From Petrosia ficiformis (taxonomy: Eukaryota; Porifera; Demospongiae; Haplosclerida; Petrosiidae), in assembly GCA_947044365.1 (NCBI GenBank), contig OX345636.1, positions 42,291,537-42,355,536 on the forward strand: a stretch of DNA of 64,000 bases, read 5' to 3'. Of this stretch, positions 13,802 to 51,201 are shown piece by piece; position 1 is the first letter of the stretch; every line of letters starts with the position of its first letter. Both the position numbers and the translations under genes were made by a program. The notes beneath the pieces are model-generated. The model saw only the letters and a program-made list of their open reading frames with translations, searched no databases and was not told the DNA's origin.

Positions 13802-14742
13802 TATACTGTATATAGCCGATGGGAAAGCAATGCCCAGTCATAAAGAAGAAACCATTGACTCAGAAAGCAATCATAATGGAACAATTATTTCTCTGTGCAT
13901 ATATCTTGTTTATACTTTTACTGTACTCTCATACATGTATTTGTAATGAAGAAGCTAAAGGTTATTCATGTTCACCTTGACCTCAGAAAAACGTTCATAA
14001 CTTTATATTGAAATGACCACCTATCTTTTTACCTCCACCATATTTATCCTTCCATTCTTTTAAAATTTCAATCAATTATAATCATCTTATGACATAAAGT
14101 ATACACTATATCAGAGAGTACGGTAGTACTCTCTATGTAGGAATGGCAGGGGAAAAAAATGGCCACCCATTTATTGCATTATAAAGCAAAATACAAAGAG
14201 CTCTACTTATGTAGGGTTATATGGAAGTGGTTTGTTTAATTTTGGGTCCCACTTAACCTTGTTCGCATGCTTTTTGGGTTTTGACATCCCTACATATTCT
14301 TTTTATTGGAAATGCTAGTTATCTTAATTAGGTCACTGCAAATATGAACATCAGATTAACAAATAACAGTTATAACTTGTACATTGTGTATGACTAGTCA
14401 CCTGAAATTGTGTCTTTGCATAATGTTATAAATAATTATAAATAATTATATATAACTAACCCCCACTGGAAACCCATCATAGGGATGACCCTGTGGGCTC
14501 CAAATATTTGCTGCACCATGCTGTCTATCCATGTATCTATCTTGAATCTACTACTGTCTGTATCTAATTAATCATATCTATCTATCTATTTATTTATCTC
14601 TCTATCTATCTATCCATTTATCTATCTATCTATCTATCCATCCGTCTATCTATCTATCAGAGATAAAGTGAAAAGAACATTCAAACGAGGAAGAAAAACG
14701 ACTCTTCCAAAAGATAATGAAGATGAAATGTTTGCTTTGTGA
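5016..14742 (+). CDS. LysM domain protein of the LYSMD1/LYSMD2 type, 238 aa, four exons
   Basis: Exons: 5016-5243, 7692-8020, 13004-13081 and 14661-14742; phases 0, 2, 2 are consistent and the total is 239 codons with the TGA at 14740-14742. Residues 57-102 form one LysM motif (FLIHKIQDTDTLQGIALRYE, then AEIQRINRLF and IHLHEDLKIP), split by intron 1. An acidic Ser-rich linker follows, then a helical tail (LLNAVDEQLKLSRNFAEKLA) like that of animal LYSMD1/2, which are 215-227 aa. There is no signal peptide or membrane segment, so it should be intracellular. LysM domains bind N-acetylglucosamine polymers in other proteins, but the role of LYSMD1/2 is poorly known. The exon 2 donor (AAAAA/GTTAGT) is the least certain border; a GT seven bases on keeps the same phase only with another residue choice. 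Confidence 0.85.
5655..5872. repeat. TACTG pentanucleotide satellite in LysM intron 1
   Basis: Imperfect tandem TACTG units run about 220 bp, with TATAC, TGCAC and TCTAC variants. The open frames here translate to Tyr-Cys-Thr-Val-Leu repeats and are artefacts of the pentamer. The same pentamer forms the large arrays at 29103-31425 and 35262-35765. Confidence 0.9.
6166..6643 (+). mobile_element. F1 element, copy a
   Basis: F1 is the commonest small element here. Its consensus starts GTATATAGAGAAAAAAAGTA then TCCCTATGATTGCTTT, and ends AAAGCAATCATAGGGATGGC followed by a short palindrome CCTACGGGCC. The body is about 430 bp, non-coding, with a (TA)n tract near the end. In this copy the left inverted repeat is doubled (6188-6205 and 6228-6245). 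Superfamily not assigned because I could not fix a target duplication. Confidence 0.8.
6650..6960. repeat. AGTTTTAGTTAACTA repeat with internal hairpin
   Basis: Motifs TTTTAGTTAACTAAGG and TTACTAAAAGGGAG recur at 26480-27090 and 35780-35990. A hairpin lies at 6827-6883, with about 25-bp arms starting CACTACAGTCACAATACACA. Likely a degraded MITE family. Confidence 0.55.
7016..7352. repeat. Tandem duplication, two units of ~165-175 bp
   Basis: Both units contain CACTAATTACTGTCAAACCA, GACTTTTTATTGACATGTAC and GTTGACTACCCACCTA in order. The second unit has small insertions. A related stretch occurs at 16330-16560. Confidence 0.8.
8031..8223. repeat. Tandem duplication of a ~97-bp hairpin-ended unit
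   Basis: Each unit starts AATGTATAGAGAGGGGC and ends GCCCCCTCTAT, so the ends are inverted repeats. The units differ at a few bases. The first begins only 10 bp after the LysM exon 2 donor. Confidence 0.8.
8359..8454. mobile_element. Foldback MITE, ~96 bp
   Basis: Perfect inverted arms of about 33 bp start ATTTCAGGAGAGTATTTCAT and surround a ~30-bp loop. It shares ATTGAGCTTTA with the element at 3104-3267. Confidence 0.75.
8782..9125. repeat. 120-bp tandem duplication plus CAGCCA..GGCTTAGAAA repeat
   Basis: Two near-identical 120-bp units (8782-8901, 8902-9021) contain GAAAATTCATGTGCCTAGCA. They run into short units such as CACAGCCATAAAGGGCTTAG. The whole composite has a second copy at 22595-22920. 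A (TC)n tract precedes it at 8720-8780. Confidence 0.8.
9369..9400. repeat. G-rich run (G20 then GGT repeats)
   Basis: About 20 consecutive G are followed by TGGTGGGGTGGG. It could form a G-quadruplex on the plus strand, the coding strand of the LysM intron. Sequencing errors in length are likely. Confidence 0.8.
9722..10147 (+). mobile_element. F1 element, copy b
   Basis: It starts with AAAAACGTATCCCTATGATT and ends AAAGCAATTATAGAGATGGC then CCTACAGGCC. More diverged than copies a and g. It lies in LysM intron 2. Confidence 0.8.
10466..10688 (+). mobile_element. F2 hAT-type MITE, copy 1
   Basis: F2 is about 220 bp, with ends CAGAGTTTTTGATAAG and CTTATCAAAAACAGTG. Its body reads GGGCCAAATTGGCTCA ... 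GGCCCAAAGAAAGAACTGTG. Flanks ATGCACAT and ACACACAT may be a worn 8-bp target duplication. Copy 2 gives the decisive duplication. Confidence 0.8.
10690..10985. repeat. CA / CATGTACA microsatellite
   Basis: A mixed array of (CA)n and CATGTA units follows directly on F2 copy 1. Frames here (His-Thr or Cys-Val repeats) are not genes. Confidence 0.9.
11100..11700. repeat. TTACTATTACTA-rich tandem repeats
   Basis: Short irregular units include CCTTAAAAATCAGTAGATTA and CCTCAACATTGAGATTGTAT, joined by TTACTA runs. The inverted equivalent (TAGTAATAG with CTGATTTTTAAGG) lies at 42650-42910, with smaller pieces at 41160-41220 and 41800-41880. ORFs with Tyr runs here are artefacts. Confidence 0.75.
11740..11955 (+). 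mobile_element. F2 hAT-type MITE, copy 2, perfect 8-bp TSD
   Basis: The element runs CAGAGGTTTTGATAA ... TTATCAAAAACACTG. It is flanked on both sides by ACATGTAC (11732-11739 and 11956-11963), a perfect 8-bp duplication. That length, and CAG/CTG-type ends, place F2 in the hAT superfamily. Confidence 0.88.
12249..12884. mobile_element. TTAA-flanked element (piggyBac-like MITE), 628 bp
   Basis: Bases 12249-12252 and 12881-12884 are TTAA. Just inside, GGTGGCGGGTC and GACCCGCCACC are perfect inverted repeats of 11 bp. TTAA target duplications are the signature of piggyBac elements. There is no transposase inside. It may have arisen recently, since the TIRs are exact. Confidence 0.7.
12942..12998. 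repeat. (CA)n tract directly before LysM exon 3
   Basis: CA dinucleotides interrupted by ATGCACAC run to 12997. They replace the usual pyrimidine tract ahead of the acceptor CTCTATAG at 12996-13003. Confidence 0.85.
13276..13851 (+). mobile_element. F1 element, copy c, interrupted by F2
   Basis: Starts AGAGAAAAAAGTATCCCTAT and ends GGGAAAGCAATGCCC, a worn right end. Its (TA)n tract is split by F2 copy 3 at 13545-13763. It lies in LysM intron 3. Confidence 0.7.
13545..13763 (+). mobile_element. F2 hAT-type MITE, copy 3, nested in F1
   Basis: Ends CAGAGTTTTTGATAAG and CTTATCAAAAACACTG are intact. Flanks are ATATATAT and ATATATAA inside the F1 (TA)n tract, so the duplication is not informative. 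F1 must predate this insertion. Confidence 0.82.
13950..14110. repeat. CACCTTGACCTCAGAAAAAC dispersed repeat
   Basis: The block from TTCACCTTGACCTCAGAAAA through CATAACTTTA to TTTCAATCAATTATAATC recurs at 15080-15235 (same orientation). Shorter matches occur near 22545 and 23750. No coding potential. Confidence 0.6.
14111..14310. repeat. Fragments of two dispersed families
   Basis: 14111-14170 (GAGAGTACGGTAGTACTCTC, then ATGTAGGAATGGCA and AAAAATGGCC) is the inverted match of 58785-58855. 14210-14310 matches one arm of the foldback at 57679-57992 (GTTTAATTTTGGGTCC ... GGGTTTTGACATCCCTACAT). Confidence 0.6.
14452..14500 (+). mobile_element. F1 right-end fragment
   Basis: The run GAAACCCATCATAGGGATGA then CCCTGTGGGCTCC matches the F1 right terminus only. 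The rest is missing. Confidence 0.5.
14565..14659. repeat. (TATC)n microsatellite forming the LysM exon 4 acceptor tract
   Basis: TATC/TATT units run right up to the acceptor CAG at 14658-14660. The repeat is pyrimidine-rich enough to act as the polypyrimidine tract. Confidence 0.85.
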
Positions 14743-15575
14743 TCGCCACACATGTAATTCTGATGGCACACATCAACAAATTTAATTATTTGTGTATAAT
14801 TATGTATCAATATTGTGTGTATAATTAATTATCATATTGATGTGGTATTAGTAAAATATTTTATAATTATTACTATCAAGTTTTAATCGAAAAAAAAATT
14901 ATGTACCTCTTCACTGATATAATCTATAAACGTTTTTATTTTTAGTATGAAAATTTAATTATAAATGATGATGATTCATTAATTTTAGTTTGATTTAATT
15001 ATTGGGAATATTAAATTTAGTAAATTATAATTAAATCAATAGATCACATGATCATGTCATGTTTAGATGTGATTTAAATTAAAGGTCATTCGCATTCACC
15101 GTGACCTCAGAAAAATGTTCATAACTTTAGTTTGGAATGACTAACAATCTTTTTACCTGTACCATTGTCATAATAGTCATTCCCGTTCTTTTGTCAAATT
15201 TCAATCTATTGCTTCATATCGAGTTATTAATTAAAATTATGTATTAACCTTATGAAATTAAACTATACATAATTATAAAAGTCACAATGTCATCATAATT
15301 TTGAGGACATTGTCAACGTTAACAGACTATTAGTATGCGTGTGCTTTTCTGTATAATTGTGATGTATAATTTTATAATTATTTTCTTATTTTAGTAAATT
15401 AAAAAATTATTAATAGCAAAATTAATGATGTCATGATTTAAATGATCGAGATCATAATTGCGTCAATAAAAATTAATTTAGTGTGTGTTTTTGTATAATT
15501 GTTTTCATATTTTAGTAAATTACAAAATTATTAATACCAAACAAATCACATGATGATGTCATGCTTTAGATGAGA
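14743..15575. repeat. Convergent intergenic region with tandem repeats related to the DYM 3' end
   Basis: This lies between the LysM stop and the DYM stop. TTTAGTAAATTA followed by GATGTCATG and ATCATAATTGCGTCAATAAA occurs three times (about 15010-15070, 15392-15480 and 15510-15600). The third copy runs into the last DYM codons. 15080-15235 is the second copy of the 13950-14110 repeat. No gene and no clear polyadenylation signal were assigned. Confidence 0.6.
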
Positions 15576-44801
<29,226 letters not shown>

Positions 44802-44900
44802 TGTGAGTCCTAGTGAGTCATAACCAGTAACTTAGCCTGGAGACCACGCCCTATCCCGCACGCAAAATGGCGGTTAAGCGGGAAGGGCGTGGTAGAGCTG
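44802..44900 (-). promoter_or_regulatory. DYM upstream region with a YY1-type motif
   Basis: AAAATGGCGG at 44864-44873 (plus strand) matches the YY1 consensus, often found near animal transcription starts. It lies 63 bp before the DYM ATG, within a GC-rich patch containing two GGGCGTGG-like boxes. The transcription start itself is unknown. Confidence 0.45.
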
Positions 44901-45074
44901 GCAAAGGTCGATCATGTTCTTGTCCACGATTTCATGGAATAATTCATATGCGGTCACGTTATGAAAATAAAATGATGTAATTATAATAAGTGTAAACTGA
45001 CACCGGTATGTAAATTCTGGCAAATGGACCTCATCAATAGGTACAGCAACAGTCCAAATTTTAGAAACAAGCAT
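44874..45074 (-). CDS. Hypothetical 66-aa ORF just upstream of DYM
   Basis: ATG at 45074 opens MLVSKIWTVAVPIDEVHLPE, and the frame ends NMIDLCQLYHALPA. The composition is like a real protein at both ends, with an AT-rich isoleucine middle (FTLIIITSFYFH) that could be a short unspliced intron or a membrane helix. The stop is 73 bp from the DYM start codon on the same strand. It might be a short gene, the last exon of an upstream gene, or an upstream ORF in the DYM leader. Not recognised. Confidence 0.3.
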   Translation of the reverse strand: MLVSKIWTVAVPIDEVHLPEFTYRCQFTLIIITSFYFHNVTAYELFHEIVDKNMIDLCQLYHALPA

Positions 45075-45486
45075 TGTTAAAGCATACTCCTCCAGCTAGC
45101 TGACAATTTAGCCCCTGGACCACCATAAACTAGTGGTATGTGACCAGCACGAATTGTACTAATCACTTGCATAAGTGGAGAAAGTTCATTAGGAAAGGGG
45201 GGGCCACAACTAAGCAAACCTGAACTAATTATTAATGAAAACACTGAGCTTCAAGTAAGTTTTAAGGGGGGGCACAGTGCCCCTGGTGCCCCCCTGTTTC
45301 CGTCGCCTATGACTTGCTGGTCTTGCTGCTCTTCACCAATGAAGGCTGCATTGATGCTTTTCCTCTTCATCAGCAATACTTGATTCTTCATTATGGTAAC
45401 AAGCGGAGATATTACAAGGACCATTGGAGAAGTTCTCTACGGTCCAAAATACACAGATAGCCAAGGCAATGCTTGGTAAATCATAG
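45075..45486. other. Intergenic, probable transposon ends
   Basis: GGGGGGGCACAGTGCCCCTG then GTGCCCCCCTGTTTCCGTCG at 45268-45308 is typical of the GC-rich ends of DNA transposons, but no partner end was found. No gene seen. Confidence 0.35.
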
Positions 45487-45582
45487 ATCACTTTACACTC
45501 ACTTGTGCAAGGCAGCAGGAATCCGTCGCTCTAACCAGATTGCAGTATTCTTAGTCACACCAATTTTTGGCTACGCATGAGT

Positions 45583-45760
45583 AAAACATGGAGAGTTTTG
45601 TCTGCTATTGATATAGAAAAGCTTTTGCAGCAAACTGTTCTCTCCCTTGGATACAATGAACTAAAAACAGCATCAAAAGAATGCTGTATATAGTAACAGA
45701 TTGTTTCAGGTAGAGAAGTTTTTGTGGCTCTTCCTACATAAAAGCTAATTGAATCAACAT
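45583..45760 (+). pseudogene. RecQ-like helicase N-terminal fragment, copy 1
   Basis: Reading plus: SKTWRVLSAIDIEKLLQQTV, LSLGYNELK, then after frameshifts GREVFVALPT and a stop. RecQ helicases have ELKxxQ followed by GxDVFVxLPTGxGKS, so this looks like the region up to the Walker A motif. The GKS is destroyed. Broken the same way in copy 2 (60870-61080). Confidence 0.5.
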
Positions 45761-46420
45761 GCCCATTTTCTATCAGCAAGCTATCTGCTGTGTAGCTAAT
45801 ACCTCACAAGCAGTGTTTGACAACTTTGATATACATAACCAAAATTGTTATAATCTTCTAGTAAAACTTAATCTATATCTGTTTCATATGCATGATCAGG
45901 AGATTTTTTGTTTGTAACCAGTATATATTTGTTGTATTAGAGATGACAAAAAGGGAATAAGTTTAAAATTACTTTCAAATCTTAAAAATAAAACTCTTTC
46001 TTTCGGTGTTTGCACTGCACAGCATAGACAAATAGATTTTACAGCATATTCGTGACTCCACGTGTCATGCATGGGCTTCATTAACAGCCATTTTGATTTG
46101 CACAAATGCGTGTAAAGGATGACACCAGACTCCTTCCCCGCTATTTGATCTCAAAAAGGGGTGGAGTGTGGCTCGCGAGACTAAACTTTGAGCTGGCTTT
46201 AAGCTTTCTGCCATGACTGTCTATTTCTAGCTCCACCCATTTCATTTCATCCACGTGATTGAAGCCACAAAACTGTCAGGACCTGACACTTACAGTTTCG
46301 TAACCCAGGGGAACTAATTAATTAATTTTAATAATAATAATTATTATTCCAACCAATGGACCTTCGTAACAAGTGAACAGACAAAAGAATTTCTTCTGTC
46401 TTTCCATTATCACATCATCA

Positions 46421-46503
46421 AATGTTGTTGTTTCATGTGTCTTTTAAGTTGTCCATCTGTGTGAATGTTTTGTCACAAGAAGCACAGACATGTGCATGAA
46501 CAT
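46421..46503 (-). pseudogene. C2H2 zinc finger fragment with frameshift
   Basis: Minus strand reads VCASCDKTFTQMDNLK, then one missing base, then RHMKQQHL. The spacing C-x2-C-x12-H-x4-H is met once the frame shift is allowed for. It lies in the part absent from copy 2. Confidence 0.45.
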
Positions 46504-47154
46504 CACTAATCTTATAATATATATATATAACATTATATTATATACATCTACGATTGTATGTAATTACTGATATATACCTAAAACTATTGTGACCTTATGC
46601 ACACACACACACACACTGTCTAACAATTATAAATCAAGATATTATGGAAGTAATAATTGTGTATAGCTACACTTGTTTTCACCACTTGTTTACAGGAAGA
46701 CAAATTTATATTCAATCAGTTCACTCAAAGGTTACAAATCGTAATTTAATAAATTTATAAATCACTTATTACCTATGAACAGGTCAAAGTTGGCCGGAGG
46801 TTATCAGGATTCTAATGCTATCTTGTTAGCGGGAGAGAAAAGCAGATTCTTCTAACTAAAAACTGACTTTGCCCTTACTGTCTATAGGAAGCTATGTTTA
46901 CACTGTCTGGTGAAACTAATGAAAGTGCTAACTTTAACTATCGATTAAATAAGTTGGACAATGGAAGTGTAAGAAGAAGATAACATTTCTGAAATATGTT
47001 TTTGGTCAATGGAAGTGAAACATTTTAGAAATTGTGTAATCTAGAATAAAATATCAAGTTTCAGGAAATTACCATAACAAAGCTAGCTACATAGCGTCTA
47101 TGCGTCTGCAAATGCTTTGCTGCGACCAGTTGGAATTTAATAATCAAGTAATAT

Positions 47155-47400
47155 GACTAGTAATTAGGCAAACAGAAAGACATGCTAGACAGAGTGATAA
47201 CAAAAGTGAGTCGGACAAAAAAGGTTATGTTTAGAACAAACAGATGAGGAAAGACAAGATTGAAGAGAGTCAGAGAGGGAGTGAGAGACATAACGAAGTA
47301 ACTGAGGAACAAAGATTAATCAGTAGAGCATCAGAGAGAGAGGATTGCAATTAACTGATGAACAAAGAGAAATGGAAAGAACAGTACAATATTCATTTTT
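47155..47400 (+). pseudogene. Glu/Arg-rich EEQR repeat ORF remnant, copy 1
   Basis: Plus-strand frames read RQSDNKSESDK, KDKIEESQRGSERHNEVTEE, QRLISRASERE and NKEKWKEQ, broken by stops. Repeats of this EEQR type are common in the N-terminal part of some large transposon proteins (Helitron-like), so it is probably such a fossil. The copy at 61905-62130 has equivalent breaks. Confidence 0.4.
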
Positions 47401-48154
47401 CAAAATTATGTATAATTTATAATAAATAATATTCTTTATACTTTATTCACTCGTAAATTTTTTTTAAAGATTACATTTTTAATTCAAAATTATAATCCAT
47501 TTATTGGTAGTGTATAAATTTAATTATTGTTATGCATATGATTCTATATAATAATTCCTTCAATGACCATACTACACTTCAAATTGTAATAGGTTTTGAA
47601 CATACTATATATGCCTGGAATATTCTATACTTAGAACGTACTACACTTGCCTAGCTTAAACCGCCGAAGGGGATATCATTTATGGTTTCTCAACCTGGGG
47701 GCTTTTGAAAAAATTAATCAATTTATTAATTATTCCAACCACATCCACCATATTAATTCCCAAATTTCAAAGCCATTATGCTAAACATTTTCTTAATTCA
47801 TCAAACATCATTAACATGTGGCGCAAAAGCACTCTTCCACTTCTGCAGAGGTAGGTTCAAATGTCACCATTTTCAGTCTCAATCTCAGCACTGCTGGCGA
47901 CACTGAGTGAGCAGTAAGCACACACCTGATTGTCCAAAAGCTTCATTATTTTAGTTATTGTTAATTAACATAGTCTAATTGTGACTATAGTTGTAATGTA
48001 ATTCAACAACTAAACAACTAGTTAAAGATACAGAACCAAAAAGTAACTTAAGTCCTTACAAAAAATGAGGTCCATGCTGAGCATGCGCATACATACACTA
48101 TCAATTACTAACACATACATTAATACTAAGGACATCGTTCTACATCTCCCTTCT

Positions 48155-48312
48155 TAAGCTAATATGTAAGTCGATTGGGAGGTTTGATAATAGTTCCTGA
48201 ACGAGAACGAGTTGTAATAGCTCTTGGAGGTTCAGGGTTAGTTTTAAGGTCTTCGGTGCGGACCTTTAGATCACGATGATTTTGTCCGGATTGTGTGTCA
48301 ACCACATTCCAG
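48155..48312 (-). mobile_element. Ty3/gypsy pol 3' end and adjoining LTR fragments
   Basis: 48155-48312 matches the pol C-terminus at 62898-63060 (RSRSGTIIKPPNRLTY end), truncated at 48312. The polypurine run AAGAAGGGAG next to TGTAGAACGATGTCC marks a likely LTR start at about 48150. A second LTR-like piece (AAAAAACGAGGTCAATGCTG) lies at 48367-48425. Confidence 0.65.
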
Positions 48313-48861
48313 CTCTAGTCGAATAGCAGACATTCTGACACCATGTAACGTAACTCAACATACATAACTTACAAAAAACGAGGTCAATGCTGAGCATGCG
48401 CATACACTATCAATTACTAACCGGTAAATAGTAATATTAAGTTCTATTAAATCATGTGACTGGTTATTCCATCATTGAAATAATAAACAGGTCGGTAAAT
48501 AGAATAAAACCTTGTTCTGATGCCTACTGCCTAGCTGCGCTCGGTAACTAATACCTTTAGTCACCTGCATGGAGGGCTCGCGCTACGCGCTCGTCCCTAT
48601 TTCCTGGGTTCAACGTTTCTACATCATGAATAATGCATCAAAAACGGGAGAGGCGAATATTACAGTTGACCCAAGAGAGTTATTACATCAGCCTCAGACA
48701 TTGTTGAAACGTTAAAAGCAGTGTGTGCATTACATAATTATTATTAATTATTAGGTTTATTGTAACGTACGTCTACAATAGTTAGTTCGATTGAACAAAA
48801 ATTTTATAAGCAAAAAAAAATAAATTCAATCAACACTATATATAACAATGAAAACTTGTAA

Positions 48862-51167
48862 TCAACAAACTTGCTTTTCAATTCCTGGTGTCACTCTGTT
48901 TACAAATTTCTTCATAACTATACTATGAATGTAAGTACCATCCAGAGGAGGTATTCGATAGTGATGAACAAGACCAATATCAGGTGGTACATCATATTCC
49001 TTTTCAACACCTTCAACCATTTTCCTAACACGATGAGTATATATTGAAATAGTTGTATTTAATGAAGCTATTACTTTTAGTCGAGTTATATCAACCCTCT
49101 TAAATCGCTCAGTTGTTTTAAAATAATATGGCATGTTCATTTTACTGCATGTCATTTTCCAAGGGATTTCTATTGATGGTAAAATGCTTAAAATTTTTGA
49201 TAGGAAACCATCATTACTATTTTTGCTCCCTACTTTCCATGGTAAACTTTTAAATCGTAAACTAGCATAATGTGAAAGATTGATCTTGTTGCTGTAATAT
49301 GTCAACAATTCATCCCATGTATCATGTTTGTATGGTATAATTAGTTCATCAATATCATGAAGGACTAAGTAATCTGCTCGGTGAATATTACGATAAAGAC
49401 ATTCATTGTTAACAGCAAATTGACCGTAATTTCTCATTGCTACACTTACTTTCCAATCCAATACTTCAACCAAACCACTCTTAATATATGGTAACATGGC
49501 AGTGTATACACTTTCAGTTGTATTCTGAATCCATAATGTTATAATAGAAGCACCTAGTACTTTGTTTATTTCAACAAAATGTATCAACATCTCAGGTGAA
49601 ACATATCCAAAAAGTCCTTTATGAAGACACAGAGCAAACTTGACTCTCTTTTCATACTTCTCATAATATATAGGCATAGGAGGTAATAAATCTGTACAAG
49701 ATTTATTAGTTGAAAGTTCAATATAATTTGGCATTTCCGTATTCTTTGTCAGTGCAAGTTTTTTCACAATACACATAAAATTATCAGGACCATGTCGAAA
49801 ATCTGTACGGGGGATATCAGGAATTACTTTGTTAACATCTTGAGTTTCCTGACACCATTTTGTTCCATTAGGCATAGTAATTTTTGCAAACAGATCTGGT
49901 TCTTGTTCTTTTGTTTTGTTGTGCAGTAATATTATTACTATAGCTGGACCAATGGATGTTCTATTATCAAAGAAAACTGTACGTCTTATCTGAAACAATA
50001 AAATAGTAATACAAAACTATCACTGATGATTCATGTAATGTACATATAAATATTAATTTTTTAGTTAACTATCAAATTTTCTGCTCCAATCATTAATAAT
50101 TTTATTGCATTCTATATAGGATGCTGGTTTTAACTATAATTTACTAAAATTACGTTGCCAGTTGGCTAATCGATCGGCTCAGATTCCTATACTGAAGCTT
50201 ATATATTCTATTTATAGAAGTGTTGCTGTGATCTTAGTGAGCGTATATTGGCTATATATCTACAATACTTTATACAAGTTTTGTAGAACACCAAATCAAT
50301 TTCCGGGCCATCCCTATATACATATCGAGTATATCGAATACTTAGCTTAGATCGTTTTTTTTATTTATTATTTTACTTTGAAGACTTACCACATTAGGAA
50401 ATTTACATGAGTAATCTATTATAATTATAATTATGTACTTGGTTGATATAGGAAACAGTCTGATAGCTCTAAAATTATTGCAGGTGGAAGTTTATCTATA
50501 GCTTCTTTGTTCTTGTGCTACACTGTAAAAACTGATTGGTTGTTTTGATTGCACTGCAAAAATAGAATTGTTAAAATAACCAATGTATTGGTTAGTACAG
50601 TTGCAAGGATTTAACAATTAGTTGGTTGTTCAGTGTACATACATCTAATGCCATAGTTGCACTTTACTAATTATATTAAAATACGTAAAACATACATATG
50701 TACCAATTATAATCAATTTTCATGCCTAACATCTCATATAAAGAAGTTCAGAAACTCATAATAAATTTCACTAAAATATTTATCTGCTTCTTTGTATATC
50801 TATTAGACTAGATAGGGAATTGCAATTACAATAACATAATTATATATCTACACGACCAATTAAATTACAATTTCCTCTATTCCTTGCAACTGTACTAACA
50901 GTTATTTTAACAATTTTATTTTTGCAGTGTGGAAGTGGTGATTAATGTGGAAGTGGTATTTAATTTTGTTGCCAAAGCCATCTGGTTCCTGTTCTTTTTT
51001 TCAGTTTTGATATAATTATTCCCTACATACTTTTTTATTATTCTATATTATAATAAATTAATTGACATTCATTATCACGTTATATCACTGTAAAAAATTA
51101 ATGGTTGTTTCAACCAATTAGTTTGGTTGTATCAGTTGCATGTTTTTAATCATGTTAATAATGTCAT

Positions 51168-51201
<34 letters not shown>

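Larger units (their letters stand above)
45487..48312. mobile_element. Composite of transposon fossils, copy 1
   Basis: This block is collinear and closely similar to 60783-63060, apart from about 520 bp present only here (46370-46890). It holds, left to right, a RecQ-like fragment, a CTCGCGAGAC motif, TTAATTAATTTTAATAATAA direct repeats, a Glu/Arg repeat ORF remnant, a possible LTR and the last part of a gypsy pol gene. Its right border lies inside pol. Either a segmental duplication or a composite element. Confidence 0.75.

Noticed and set aside
45896..46105. 69-aa minus ORF repeated at 61184-61387
   Set aside because: Its repetition only reflects the duplicated composite. Codon use looks random and the real fossil frame nearby is on the plus strand.
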